From Xylogone sp. PMI_703 (taxonomy: Eukaryota > Ascomycota > Leotiomycetes), in the NCBI GenBank assembly GCA_021399445.1, contig JAJTUQ010000002.1, forward strand, positions 434,001 through 498,000: 64,000 nt of DNA, given 5' to 3'. This document shows positions 1 to 14,587 of this stretch, one piece after another (the first letter of the stretch is position 1; every line of letters starts with the position of its first letter). The notes below the pieces were generated by a model, which worked only from the letters and a program-made list of their open reading frames with translations, did no database searches and was not told the origin of the DNA. Both the position numbers and the translations under genes were made by a program.

Positions 1-209
1 TAAGAGCTATCTTAGCGGCGCCGCAAAAATTAATCGTTGAAGCTCGTCAAGATTCCTCAAAATTTCTCTAGGTCCATTATTGCCTCCCGTTTCCACCTCA
101 CCTTCTACTCTCCCGTATATTTCTCACTTCTACTTACCGCATACCTCTACGGGCCATTCAATTGATCATTGCGATTCTTTTAATCTAGTTTGTTTTGACG
201 ATTACGAAG
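1..209. other. Upstream flank of the FKBP gene
   Basis: This is pyrimidine-rich leader sequence before the chosen FKBP start codon at 210. An open frame crosses it, but it does not match the FKBP N-terminus and is probably untranslated. Confidence 0.4.
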
Positions 210-1883
210 ATGCCTCATCTACCAGGTACGCCTTTTCCAAGTTGAATGCGCGAATGCAGTCTGACTTAGATAACAGTTGCTATGTTTGGACTTCAAGTCC
301 CTCCGGGAGGTCTGCTCATTCCGGCGGCAGCTTCTTTTCCTGCGACTGTAAGTTATTCGCGATACACTTGACGTTATTTAGCAATTTTTTCCACTCTTTT
401 CCCTTCACAGCTTGCTCAACTATATACTTGTATACTAAACCTTTGCCTTATAAAGATTCGCATCACTATGGCTGCCATTGACCCCAATGAGCCAGCTGAG
501 TCCGAGACTGAGACTCCGCGAGCAACATTAAGAATTGTTCGTGTGCAAGATATGGACGAGGAAGATGATGAGGAGGATGAGGAGTCTTCCGATTCCGAGG
601 ATGAAGACGATGAGGAGGCGAATGGGGGCCCAAGTGACCCTACTAAGTCAAAGAAAGCGAAGAAAGAAGCTTCTATTAAAAAGCTCCTCGATTCAATTGG
701 AGGCGGTGACTCTGATGAAGAGATGGAAGATGCGGCTAATGGCACTAAGGCAAGCAAGAAGGGTAAGGGCAAAGCCACAAGCGACGATGAAGATGAGGAC
801 GATGAGGACGAAGACGAGAACGAGGGTGAAGAGATTGAAGAGTTTGTCCTCTGCACTCTAGACCCAGCCAAGGTAGGCTTCTAATCTATGAAGGCATGAT
901 TCATATTAACAATAAGTAGAACTACCAGCAACCTCTCGATATCACAATTGATGAGGATGAAACCGTATTCTTTAGCGTCGCTGGCAGTCACACTGTCTAC
1001 CTCACTGGCAATTACCTCCGGGAAGAAGAGCATAGCCATCCCGGTGCTTATGATTCAGATGAAGATGAGGATTATGATTTATCTCCTGACGAAGAGGAGC
1101 TCGAACTCGACGAAATCGATTCCGATGATGAGAGCGATGAGCTTGACGGAATCGAAGATCCTCGTATCACTGAACTTGATACTGATGAAGAAGAGGAAGC
1201 ACCCCAATTGGTTAAGGCTGACAAGAAGAATAAAAACAAGCGTAGCGCCGATGAGATTGATCAAGGCTCCCTAGACGACCTTATGGACAAATCTCTGAAG
1301 AAAGATGAAGAATCAAAACTCAGCAAAAAACAACAAAAGAAATTGAAGAACAACAAAGGTGACGCAGTCGCCGTCGAGGCCAAAGAAGAAGCTTCTAAGG
1401 CCGGAAAAGCTGAGAAAAGCGATAAAAAGGTTCAATTTGCCAAGAACCTCGAGCAAGGGCCCACCCCATCCGCCGAGAAGCCAAAGACCGATGCTAAGCC
1501 AGCTGTCAAAACGGTAAATGGTGTTAAAATTGAAGACAAGAAGGTTGGGACTGGTAGACCTTGTAAGAAGGGAGATAGAGTCGGCATGCGGTATATCGGC
1601 AAGCTCACGGATGGCAAAGTTTTTGATGGTAAGGATCTAATATCCTCTCATGTTCTTGATAACTAATAATATATCAGCCAACAAGAAAGGCAAGCCGTTC
1701 TCGTTTAAGCTTGGATCCGGCGAAGTTATTAAGGGCTGGGATATTGGTATTGATGGAATGGCTGTCGGCGGGGAACGAAGGATAACTATTCCTGCTCACC
1801 TTGCCTACGGCAGCAAATCGCAGCCCGGAATTCCTGGCAACAGCACTCTTATCTTCGACGTTAAGATGTTGGAGATCAAGTAA
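210..1883 (+). CDS. FPR4: Nucleolar FKBP-type peptidyl-prolyl cis-trans isomerase (Fpr3/Fpr4 type)
   Basis: Five exons fit: 210-225, 277-347, 456-872, 920-1628 and 1678-1883, giving about 472 residues. The protein opens with the nucleoplasmin-like N-terminal segment seen in Fpr3/Fpr4 ([10 protein letters not shown], then ITMAAID). Long Asp/Glu/Ser tracts and Lys-rich tracts follow, and the last ~110 residues are an FKBP domain ([45 protein letters not shown]). The family acts in the nucleolus and on chromatin as a proline isomerase and histone chaperone. I chose the start at 210 because splicing a 16-nt first exon to 277 restores the conserved N-terminus; a later ATG at 468 would lose it. The very short first exon is the least certain part. 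The domain order is diagnostic, so the family call is firm, but Fpr3 and Fpr4 are not separable here. Confidence 0.9.
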
Positions 1884-2689
1884 ATCATCGACATGAAGTA
1901 GTGTGTGTGCGATAGTGAAAGTCATGCCAGGGTAGGCAGATACTTGCTCATGAGAGCAAAACCCGAGTAGCCACCCTCATGCACACTTTTTCTAGCTCTG
2001 TTAGGTTCTTAGGCGCCATTATTTCCTTTATTCTGCTTTGCACTAGAGCTGGTCATGCGATGTTTTGCATACATCTCCGACCTACGCAGATATCTAGTGG
2101 ACTAGCCATCTATTGATAATAGATGGGATGCTGCGAGATGGAATGAGGAGGTTTGCATTGCATTTCAGGCGTTTGTAAAAGTTGAGATTACTACCGACTT
2201 CTATTTTCTTCATTTGTAAGATCTGGGCTCTTTTTCCTTCTCAACGTCAGATAGTGAATATAAAAGTTTTCGCTTAGTATCGTGCTCTAATGGCCTTGCA
2301 GCTGCCAGGCCGTGGTCCTTCCATCAGTTGCTCCTTCCCTTTGGAATATAGGCTACACGCTTAAGCCATCTTCTGTTGTTTGAATATCAAATGCTTAGAT
2401 CACGAAATAATGTTCTCTTGAATCGATAGTCACTACCAGCCGCTCCTTTTACTACTCATCAACATTTTAGAAGCTATTATCTCTAACGTATATAACGATC
2501 CTTTCGACATGAAGCGATTTCGCAGCACGAAGACCATAGCTGAAGAAGTCTGCCCTAAGTCCCAACGGAAACTGCTGAAGATCTTTACTGTTTTCCGTGG
2601 CATTAAGCATACTAGTACAATATATTTCTTACCCAAATCTCATGTTAATAATTCTGACAAAAGATGGCTTAGGTTCGGAGCCTACTGAA
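1884..2689. other. Intergenic region between FKBP and kinase genes
   Basis: This holds the FKBP 3' flank and the kinase promoter and leader. I see no further gene. An open frame from 2597 runs into the kinase frame and could extend its N-terminus. Confidence 0.5.
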
Positions 2690-5239
<2,550 letters not shown>

Positions 5240-6500
5240 TAGGTGTTGGGCATGTCAAAAGATCAAAACTGCGATTGCGAAACGACGGACCTCAGAAGCT
5301 ACTCTTTCAAGTATAGTTCTTACTTTTGAGCATTATTAATTCATTCCATGTCTTCACTTCCATTCACATTTGCTTAGGTGAAGCGAGAGAATATGTTGCG
5401 TGCCATTGGGTGAAGCCTTCTATACAGTAGAAAAGGGAACGAGTTGGCGAATTTTATATCCGAATGGATCAAGGATATAGACATCCTTCTTATTGCTCCG
5501 TATTATATCGAGCGTAATAGATACGGAGACTCAGTTGGATGAAGTTAATATCTTGTTGTAGCCAAGTACGGTGGGGTTCCTGCAGGTATTCAGCCAGGCC
5601 CAGAAAGGAAATCGCATGATGCGAATTGAACATTTGGATGCCGCAAACAGTTTTCACAAGTATCCTAGCTCGTTTAAGTAGTAAGATACATACATGATAC
5701 CGCTAGCCAACCATCGCGATGCCCCTCAGAAGCTTGCTACATGGGGAGAGCTCCAACCTTGTCCAAGCTCCAGCGCTTCGACTCCTGGGCAGTTCTAGAA
5801 CAGGGCCGGCAACCGCGGAGGGGCAGCACAAAGTCGCACTGAGGGGCCACTATAGAAGGGAAATCCAATGCAACTGGCTTAGCTGAGATGGAGACTACAG
5901 AGCCACTATGCAGCGATACAATCGGATTGAGCTTGGTATCGAGATTACCTGGGCTGCTGTTGGTCGGCAAGGCCGCATAGGGCGTTGAGCCAGCATGTTG
6001 ACCAGCATCCGTTGAACCTCGCGGATGACGTCTGAGGGGGGGTTCTGTGCAGAGGTAACCTCTGAGTTACTTTTCAGCCCCTCATAACACCGATGCGGTA
6101 CCACTTCCACTATCTGCAGCTGTGATTTGTTCGATATGGTGGACGGAGGTGAGAGGTGGAATTCTTGCCGTTTGCACTGACTTACAATTGAGGAGCAAGT
6201 ATCTCAATTGGAGCTAGATTATGAGGTAATGGTCATAAGAGGGGGTGTATGACGGCTCATTTATTATTGATTTCCCGTCTTCCTCTCTCCATTTTCTTTT
6301 TTTCTTTCGAGTTTACTCTTTCGTGTTGAATAAAACTCGGTCAAGTCGGGACCTATTGAAGTGTGTCTTCTGTCTAGGACAGTACACAATCAATTCAATT
6401 GATCCAATTGAGCCAATTGTACTACCATATATACTATTCCTCCAGGCGTCATCCCCTTCTATTTTCTTCCCCTTTAGAAACTGCCTTCACTGCCATAACC
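5240..6500. other. Intergenic region after kinase, before oxidase gene
   Basis: No convincing gene. It holds a short inverted repeat at 5496-5528. From about 6245 the sequence is pyrimidine-rich, as expected for the promoter and leader of the next gene. Minus-strand ORFs at 5737-6110 lack any recognisable motif. Confidence 0.5.
5496..5528. repeat. Short inverted repeat / hairpin
   Basis: An 8-bp arm CTCCGTAT is repeated inverted as ATACGGAG across a 17-nt loop, about 260 nt past the kinase stop. It could be part of a 3' end or a relic of a small element. Confidence 0.45.
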
Positions 6501-8507
6501 ATGATTGCTCCGGACGTTACCGAAATAAGGATGAATAGAATTGGTGTTGAAGACGTCATTCCGATGTCGACATCAAGCATCACTGAAAGCGTAATTGGGT
6601 CTGAAGAAGAGCCTATTCTTCACCCTCATCTAGTTCTGAAGGATAAAGATGGGCCAATTCCAGATCCGGAAATTCTAGGCTTGCAAGAAGAGTACCAGGG
6701 TTGGCACGGCTATATAGAGTGGGAGAATTATCCTGAGAAGAAGAAGAAGGCAGAGGAATTTATGAAGAACTTTGAGTTCCCAGGTGTTAGTCCATGTCTT
6801 TTCCTCCCCAAACCTCTTATATTGTGCATTGTGATTGTTCACAATAGCTCTGAGTTCTGAGAAGGATAGATTGCTTTTCTTGCATTTTATGTTAATTCAT
6901 TGTTCAGGCACCTGAATTCCAGTTCGTACCTCTCCCCAAAACGAACCCTATTCTAGACGGAGAGCGTTGGAAGCAGTACCATTATTCTCTCGGCAAGGCC
7001 ACGAAGAATATCCCAGCCGAGAGCTGGTATTTCGTCGAAACTGAGAAGGCTCCAGATATGATCCACGTGCTGCAGTTTCCTTATAACGGTGAACCTCCAC
7101 GAGTAAGTGACAAATCTTCTTTCTCTTGGGCTTATACTGTATAATATTGAAGTAGCCTTTGGCTGCACAATCAATACACTAACTTGATACACAAGGATCG
7201 ACTTGTATCAACTCTCATCACACGAAACGAGGACCATTTCGTTCGTAATCATGGCGGTATCCCAGAGATCAATGAGGATGACTACTTCATTGATATAGGA
7301 GGGTTAGTAAATAATCCTCGTCGACTAACACTTAAGGATCTCAAGAATGAAGAGCTTTTCCCACGGCAATCCACTCTAGTCACATTACAATGCTCAGGAA
7401 CGAGAAGAATTGAGCAGATCCACGAATACCCTGGTGATGGCGATGAACTGATCAATGCTCCGTGGGGTGAAGGTGCCATAGGCACCGCCCGATGGACCGG
7501 TGTGTCCCTCAAAAAGATTATCAAGTTCTGTGGCGGACTCAAAAACCCAAAGTCGCCAAACAACCATGTAGAATTCATCGGCGCAGATACCTACTTCAAG
7601 CAATCAGAAGTCTACAACTACGCTGTCTCAGTACCCTGGCGCAAGGTGAAGGTCAACGAGGTTCTCCTAGCTTGGGAAATGAATGGTAAGCCGCTGCCAT
7701 ATATCCACGGCTTCCCACTGCGAACGGTCGTCTTTGGATACATCGGTGCTCGAAGCTGTAAATGGCTTACCCGAATCAATGTTCTCGACCATCCCAGTGA
7801 AGGACCTGTGCAGAAGAAGGAATATCTATACTTCAACTCCCAGGTTGGCAAGCACAATGTGGTCTACTCAGCCGGTGTCAGCATCCAGGATATGCCCGTC
7901 TCATCAGCCATCATGTCCCCGCGCGACATGGACCAAATCGTGCACGATGGGAAGATCAAGATGCGAGGATGGGCGTACTCTGGAGGCGGTCATTGGCCTG
8001 TAAGAGTGGAGGTCAGTGGTGATGGGGGAGCTATCTGGTATGAAGTGCCGTATGATAAGATGACGGAGAAGTATTTCTACGCCTGGCGACTGTGGGAGAT
8101 CGAGCTGCCTGTTGATGCAGAAGGGTGGTTGGAGTTGTGCGTTCGATGCTGGGATAATTCGTTGAATACACAGCCTACGTTAGTTAGAAGTGCCTGGTAA
8201 GTTTTCGTCTTTTGATGCTCCTTTGAATCCACCACACATACACTGGACTCCCCCTCCCCCAAAAAGTATCAAATGTACTAATGCCATGGAAAGGAACTGG
8301 GATCTCCACGTCACATCCTCATGCCACCGTATCAAAATTTACAGCATCAATCGCTCCCGTCCTGCGACGGCCACTAAACTTGCCAGATTGGAGAAGCTTG
8401 GTGTTCCCTTGCTACCAATCTCACAACCAAGCGAGTTTGAGAGCGAGTCGAATGAGGCATACGCTGCGGAGATGGCTAAGAGGGGAGATCGTGATCCGCA
8501 TGAGTAG
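6501..8507 (+). CDS. Sulfite oxidase-like molybdopterin oxidoreductase
   Basis: Four exons fit: 6501-6785, 6908-7102, 7196-8196 and 8294-8507, about 564 residues. The central part is the oxidoreductase Mo-binding fold, with the Mo-ligand cysteine in LVTLQCSGTRR (about residue 226), WTGVSL, and GFPLR followed by GARSCKWL. The C-terminal third is the Mo-cofactor dimerisation domain (MRGWAYSGGGHWPVRVEVS). No cytochrome b5 or FAD domain is present, so this is not nitrate reductase. The family oxidises sulfite to sulfate or related substrates using molybdenum cofactor. The ~90-residue N-terminal part before the Mo domain is unusual and lacks an obvious mitochondrial presequence. The start at 6501 sits after a clean CAACC-type context. 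The exact substrate cannot be read from sequence. Confidence 0.88.
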
Positions 8508-8824
8508 ATGCAAAACCTTTCGGCCATTTTCCAAAAGGTGCAGTTAAGCAAGAAAACCTAGACATTTTTGAGATTTGCAAGGAGTTTCACTAGTTTGTTG
8601 GAAGCAGTCAATCTTTAGTTCAGTGAATTAAAGTTAATCTTAAGAAACCAAATTTCATGTGCATAATTTATTGTGATATCATGTCATTCGTTTAACCAAA
8701 TTTAACCAAAATCGTAAAAGTAAAAAGGAGTCTAGACATAAAGTCATAACAGTCATCTACATATATTATATTTTCTCTATAGCCCCAAGCTCCGATCAAT
8801 GCACAACACTCCTTTAGAGAATAT
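8508..8824. other. Convergent 3' flanks
   Basis: AT-rich sequence lying between the stop codons of two convergent genes; probably both 3' untranslated ends. No gene seen. Confidence 0.6.
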
Positions 8825-10675
8825 TTAGGCCTCTAAGTTAAAGATCTCTCTAATTGCCTCTCCAAATCGTTCAATAGCAATGGTCATTTTGTCTTCGGTT
8901 GCGGCAGCAAAAGTAGCACGGAAGAACATCTCGTCAGGTACTTTGCCGCGAGCATGCTCACTTCTCTCAGCCAGGAACCAGCTGCCACGAGAGACGAGTA
9001 CACCCTTATCGACGGCAGCAAGGAAGATCTGCTCTTCAAGCTGATCGTATGAGAGCGCGTCATACTTGGGGTGGAGTTTATGGTTAACTTTCATCCAGAG
9101 CTATGCATAGGTTAGACTAGTGGCAAAGAAGAGCTTTAGAAGAATAGGGGTGAAACGTACAAACATGCCCGCAGCAGGAGGATTCCAGCTAACCACCTCG
9201 CGGGGTAAAAATTTCTCACAAGCGTGCAAAAGGCCGTTACGTCTGCGTGTGTACTCAGTTCGGATGTTGCGTAGCCAAGACAAGTAGCCCTCATGACCCC
9301 AGCTCTCATCCAGTAACTTGTATAGGACCATCTGGCTGAGGCCGCTAGGATTCTGCACTGAGCACTCGTTATGGCGCGTGAAACGCTCAACAATCTGTGC
9401 CGAGGCGGTGATCCAGCCCACACGGGTTCCAGGCGCAATGACTTTTGAGAAAGAGTCCATTCGCATGACACGGCCATCTGTATCGATGGAGAGATAGGTT
9501 GGGATTAGGGCTCGGAGGAAGGCATCATTCGTCGTTGTTGCTGGGGCAGCTGATGTGATAATAGCACCATTTGTAGATGAGGTAGCTGGAGAAGAATAAG
9601 GCTCCATTTGGAGGAAATAGTAAGGCTCGTCTTCAATAATGTATACGTCGTGCTTCTGAGCGACTCTGTATATCGCCTTTCTCCTCTCAAAACCTTGGGT
9701 CGCGCCTGTGGGATTCTGGCCGCTGGGGACGGTATACAACAGGAATGGCTTCCTGGCGCCTCTCTCCTTCTCATCCCAGTTTGACAAGATCTCATCCATG
9801 CTTTCAGGTAGCAATCCTTCACTATCCATCTTAATCCCTACGCAGTTGATGCCCATTGGTAATGCCGTCTCCATAGCCGATGCGAACGTGAATTCCTCAC
9901 TCATGATGAAATCACCCCGCTCACAAAACATGCGATATGTCTGGTCCAATGCATGCGTACTTCCAACTGTTAAGCAACATTGCCAATCATCATATGGCGG
10001 GTTGTTAATCATCTCGGTATGTTCTGTCACGAACCGTAGCATTTGTGCAGCTCCAGTACCTTGGCCATAATTCAATGCAACAGCCAAATCATAGGAGCCA
10101 TCAGCTTCGAGAATGTCGTATTTGCCAGCAGTGAGGACCTGGCCGGTGGTTTTGGTTTCAGCTTCGCTAAAGTGTGGTGGTGTTGGTGATTTGAAGGATA
10201 GCGACTCAATTGGGAAGTATTCAGGGCATGGAAGACCACCACCAAGAGATATTAGGCCAGGATTCTTGAGAAACTTCGCGGCGCCTTTGAGGGAGGAGGG
10301 CTTGCGAGATTTGCACTCTTCGGTAAGGCGGTCTATGAAGAGCTACGTGAGCAGAAGCGATGGTGAAGGTTCTCATATAGACTTACGGTCCCATCTTTTA
10401 GCCTTGGGCTTTCCATCTGGCTATAAAATAAGTGAGTCAGTCGAAGTTCTGGTGAGAAGAATAGAGAAATTCATAAGTCTGAAATAATAAGTGTTATGGC
10501 TTACTGGAGACTTATACAAATCACTGCTGGTCCACGCCGCAACTCCTGCATTCATCTTAGGGGCCTTTGCCCGGTGCGCTGCAATAGCTTCAACAGTCAA
10601 TGGCCGGTGTGGAATGAATTGCTGGACATCATTTCCGTTGGTGCCATTGACACCGATAGCGGAAGGCGGAACCAT
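8825..10675 (-). CDS. ARO8: Aromatic amino-acid aminotransferase (Aro8-like, PLP fold type I)
   Basis: Four exons on the minus strand: 10675-10505, 10420-10387 (34 nt), 10332-9161 and 9100-8825, about 550 residues. The N-terminus has the RKPSSLKG and LISLGGGLPCPEYFP segments typical of fungal Aro8/Kat-type enzymes. SGQNPTGAT, the EDEPYYFLQ segment and SFSKVIAPGTRVGW follow, the last carrying the PLP lysine near residue 364. The family transfers amino groups between 2-oxoglutarate and Phe/Tyr/Trp, or kynurenine/2-aminoadipate, in the cytosol. The tiny second exon is needed to keep frame and gives a family-like join (KRWDH). The call could equally be an alpha-aminoadipate aminotransferase; these overlap in sequence and activity. 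Confidence 0.88.
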
Positions 10676-12991
10676 TTCCAGTAAAACGTTAAAAAGGAAA
10701 AGAAAAAAAAATGTATCCTGATGTAGCGATGCAGTAATGTACTGTACAATTATCTTTGAAATGTGAAGCTAAAAGAATATGCTTAAATAATTGAAAATTT
10801 CTAGTATGTATTGAAAGTGCAGAAAGTATTGGACTGAGGAAATGGGTATCTAAGAGGTCGTGGAGGTCAGACAAAAATATTTATGGGAGTGACGTGCGCT
10901 TAGAGCAGGCTGGTCCCTGGCGGAGACGGAGTGCGTGCGCCCTTCGTGTCTAGTGCGGAACCCACCTGTGCATGTCATTAGCTAAACGTGCTGTCACAGA
11001 TACTGGTACTCGGAATACCGTATTTTGTACCGACTCCTATACTGTAATCCTGGTAAGATCTTGATGATGGACAGTCTACAATCATTATACGGGACAGCAG
11101 TATAGTGCACTGTACTCTACTGCAGTATTTTGGCTACACTGGAGGTCTAGAGTAACTAAACTGTAAAGTTATATGGACGCTAGAATCTGAACTCCCTAGT
11201 ATCATCAATCTAGCAAAGAAACCCTGTTGGCAGTTCTCCAATTATGGATTAGACTTCATAAGTGGCATGCGAAGTAGCTGACGGAACGGTGAAGCCGACT
11301 GATCACGGTATATGATTTGAGGATTTGTGGCAGCTCATGCGCTCCTCCTGCATGGAGACAAGCGCTGTACCGTATATCACGGTCTCTATTCCGGGCCTCC
11401 TCCATTTACGGCTACGGGATCCAACACATATTCCTACGTGTACCGCATACACCTCCCTGCAACTCCCCGTTTGCGAGTTTCGTACACATACACCACACAT
11501 AGGTCGTAATACATATCACCACTATTGGAACACCCCGCTAAATACAAAGAAGTCTTCAAAGGAGTCTTCAAAGAAGTGCTACAAATCCATCTACAATGCG
11601 GAGTACTGCCAATGATGAGTAGCGAGATCGGACAAACTGAAGGAACCAGATCGCTGTCAGCTCCTGCGATTCGCCAGACGGGAACCAGGCCAGATCCAGC
11701 TGGGGAGCCCCCGGTCCGTGCATTTTACTCCATCCTTATCTGCTTATCCTGAAAAGGGTCCCCATGCTACCACAGTAGACCGGTATCTCTGCTTCTGAAG
11801 GTCAAAACTGTATGATATGCCCTCCCTCATTTGGCCTATAGTCTAATATAGCCCCTCTTATCAACTTACAGTTTTATATATTCTTTTGCTGTTACACTAT
11901 ATCCGGTGCCTGCATACCGCCTGCATCTTCTCCGATTTCTATACAGCACAGTACTACCGCAGCTCGAGAGGGGGAGAGTGTCCGGTCCAGTCAAAGCACA
12001 AGACGTCAATTCTAGCAATTTCTCTTATCTTATCGTAATCCCCAGTGCCGAAGCAAACCGAGCACATTATGTAACTATCAAAAGCGGGGAGACCCTGTAC
12101 TGCAGCCTCAGGCAGAAGAATTCTCGGTCCAGTGAATCGTCAACAAAAGTTTTGTTGCACGTCGGGGCATGTGCACGGATGGCAGATGATGACACTGGCA
12201 CAGATTAGAAGTCTAACCTATCTGGGGAATTAAAATCGCCGAGGTGCAGTTGAATTTGACTACGAGCAGGTTACATAATTCATGACTCATACTCTTTGCA
12301 CTAGCCACATGGCTCTCTGGTGAGCCACCCATTCTCCCCTTTTGGACGCGCGGCAAATATTAGCCACACCAATCCGACGTATTTGCACTCGCACAAGCTG
12401 AATTGCCCGAGCCCGGGTCCCCGAATCAATTAAGTCGCGGGACCGTGGAGCTGTCCATTTATTCCCCCGACCATCTCTCTGCTTACGGACTATGTCGGAT
12501 CCGAAGGGGGTTGCTCGGATTTGACGTAGCAAAAGAAGCCCGTCCGAGTGGTGGTACCACCATTGACGGTCGTCACGAATGGGTGTAGTGCAAGAGGAGA
12601 CGGCCCAAAAGTCATGGTACGTACAGTAGGTGTATTTTCTCAGGTTAATGTCCATCTATTTTCTGTCTATTAGGATGCATGTGCTTGGCAAAGGCGACGA
12701 ATGCGTATTGCGTATGCCGTGTTTGCCTCCTTATGCTGCTGCCTCTGCCTATTGTTTGCACCTCTATCCAACTGGGCGGGATATCTCTCCGTTTTACACT
12801 CTAAAGTATATATATTCTTCTATTCTCCTTTCTTCATTCTTGCTCTTAATCATCATAATCATCACCATCATCATCCTCTTCATCCTTCCATCAAATATAT
12901 CATCTGATATAACGACTTCACTTTCCTAAGTCCCTGGTACACTACTTTACAACCAAACTCGATCTAACAATAAATTCTTATTCTTAAAAAA
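10676..12991. other. Long intergenic region upstream of Hsp20 gene
   Basis: 2.3 kb without a supportable gene. Small ORFs at 11303-11752 and 11906-12208 show no motif. It contains several TACTGTA/TACAGTA-like words at 10735-11130 and a 12-nt tandem word (GTCTTCAAAG type) near 11550-11575. The last 200 nt are a pyrimidine-rich promoter/leader with a TATA-like run. Confidence 0.5.
12807..12814 (+). promoter_or_regulatory. TATA-like element upstream of Hsp20 gene
   Basis: TATATATA lies about 180 nt before the start codon, followed by a CT-rich leader, a layout common for strongly expressed or inducible fungal genes. I did not find a clear heat-shock element nearby. Confidence 0.4.
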
Positions 12992-14149
12992 ATGGCATTT
13001 CCATTTAATAACCAGTTCCAACATGCATTCTGGGGTTCCAGCCAGAATCGCAATGGCGAAGGTGTAGACCATCACACAACACCACCTCCTTTCTGGGGCG
13101 CAGGTGCCCCGCCCACTTACCCCCAAGGCTCATCTGTTCCCTTTGGCCCGGGCTTTCCCTTCCTCTTTGCTGGTCCTAGAGGATTTGGATATGTTCCTGG
13201 CCCTCATGAGGAAGCATTTGGCCATGGCTTGTTCGGTGGGGACTTCAACCATCGCGGTCGTCGTCACGGCCATCCCTGGCACGGCCGACATGCACATGGA
13301 AGACGGGGCCATCGTGAAGAGCAACGCCAAGAGGGAGAGGAAGAGCATGACCGTGAGAATGAGCGTGGCTCAAGGTCGCGTTCTCGTTCTGCCCACCGGG
13401 AGTCCGATCCGCTCCAAGGCGAACAATCCGCTGGCAATGAGAACGAGGCTCCTCGAGAGGGCCCAAGACATGACCAGCAGGGTTTCCGTGGCGGATACGG
13501 TCGACGTGGAAGAGGATTTCACCATGGCCGAGCCTGGCCCAGAGGTGGCTTTGGTGGATTTGGCAGATTTGGCGGCCCTGGTGCCCAGGTCCCTCAGCCA
13601 TATCCATTTGATCTCTCCGGCCTCGCTGCAGCCTTCCAGGACCACCCGTGGGCCCAGAACTTCCGTGAATATCTAAGGAGTTCTGGAATAAACCTCGATG
13701 GTCAAAATACTGGTGCTGCTGCTCGAGAAGCACCAGATGCTGCTGGTGACAATGAGACTCCGGATGACGAGGATACTGATCAGAGCTTCACTCCACCTGT
13801 GGACATATTCACAACATCTACTTCTTACGTCCTCCATGTCCCTCTTCCAGGTGCCAAGAAAGAAGACGTGGGCATCAATTGGGATGCAGATAGGGGAGAG
13901 CTGAATATTGCCGGTGTCATTTATCGCAATGGCGATGAGGAGTTCCTCAACAACATCGTCCAGTCAGAGCGCAAAGTAGGCATGTTCGAGAGGGTCATTA
14001 AACTTCCTCCTCCAGGTATCGTCTCAGAAGAGAAGGAAGAAGTCGATAGCGATCATATCGTGGCCAAGCTGGAGGATGGCGTGCTGGTTGTGACGGTCCC
14101 CAAGGTGGAAAGGGAGTGGACCGAAATCAAGAAGGTTGACATCTTATGA
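12992..14149 (+). CDS. Small heat shock protein, Hsp20/alpha-crystallin domain
   Basis: Single-exon gene, 385 residues, ATG in an A-rich context. The first ~260 residues are low complexity: Gly/Phe-rich at the start, a His/Arg/Gly-rich block, then Gln/Glu/Arg-rich and RGRG-type stretches. The alpha-crystallin domain begins near residue 265 (FTPPVDIFTTSTSYVLHVPLP) and ends with VAKLEDGVLVVTVPKVE, the diagnostic GVL strand. The family holds unfolding proteins in the cytosol. Most fungal Hsp20 proteins are around 200 residues, so this one is nearly twice as long because of the disordered N-terminus, resembling Hsp42-like aggregase architecture. The domain call is firm; the Hsp42-like role is inferred. 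Confidence 0.9.
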   Translation: MAFPFNNQFQHAFWGSSQNRNGEGVDHHTTPPPFWGAGAPPTYPQGSSVPFGPGFPFLFAGPRGFGYVPGPHEEAFGHGLFGGDFNHRGRRHGHPWHGRHAHGRRGHREEQRQEGEEEHDRENERGSRSRSRSAHRESDPLQGEQSAGNENEAPREGPRHDQQGFRGGYGRRGRGFHHGRAWPRGGFGGFGRFGGPGAQVPQPYPFDLSGLAAAFQDHPWAQNFREYLRSSGINLDGQNTGAAAREAPDAAGDNETPDDEDTDQSFTPPVDIFTTSTSYVLHVPLPGAKKEDVGINWDADRGELNIAGVIYRNGDEEFLNNIVQSERKVGMFERVIKLPPPGIVSEEKEEVDSDHIVAKLEDGVLVVTVPKVEREWTEIKKVDIL

Positions 14150-14587
14150 ATCGAAACACGGAGATAACAAAGGTCAATGGAGGGAAGCAACTGTTTTGTT
14201 TTTTATTCGATTTTATGGGCTGGTTCAGGAAATAGGGGCAATTAGGAGAAGAGGAGTCTTATAACAGGGACTTTTGGTCCAAAGATTTCATATTATTATA
14301 GCTAGCTGATTAAATACTCAAAAATATAAAAAAGGCCGTGTTATGCGGACATACTTAGACAAAGTCTCTCCTTAAAATTAAGTGCATCAATTATTACTCC
14401 GTACAACTACTACAATCGGTAATTTGAAAGTTAAGATTATTACGTCCCCCCCCCCCCCCCCCCCCCCAAGTTCCATATTGCGCATAAACTACGCTCTCCA
14501 CGACTACCAGCGTCAAGGCACACATGTCCTGCAGCAGGACGGCGCTGACACCTCAAGATCAGGAAAACAACGACATTCATTCAAAAC
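14150..14587. other. 3' flank of Hsp20 gene
   Basis: AT-rich 3' flank with a 22-nt C homopolymer (14446-14467) and an ACTCCGTA word at 14396-14403. No gene seen. Confidence 0.6.
14446..14467. repeat. Poly-C homopolymer, 22 nt
   Basis: An unbroken run of 22 C residues flanked by TACGT and AAGTT. The length is likely to vary between strains or to be mis-called in sequencing. Confidence 0.9.

Noticed and set aside
416..871. Ser-rich minus-strand ORF
   Set aside because: It is the reverse complement of the Asp/Glu-rich coding region of the FKBP gene and has no independent support.
5737..6110. Minus-strand ORFs before the oxidase gene
   Set aside because: Short, overlapping, no domain and no plausible splice structure.
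11303..11752. Cluster of small ORFs on both strands
   Set aside because: All under 100 codons, mutually overlapping and without motifs; taken as chance.
12100..12990. Heat-shock elements upstream of the Hsp20 gene
   Set aside because: Candidate GAA/TTC words have the wrong spacing; I could not support an inverted nGAAn array.
13245..13733. Long minus-strand ORF opposite Hsp20
   Set aside because: Mirror of the Gly/Arg-rich coding sequence; no motif and the plus frame is clearly the real one.
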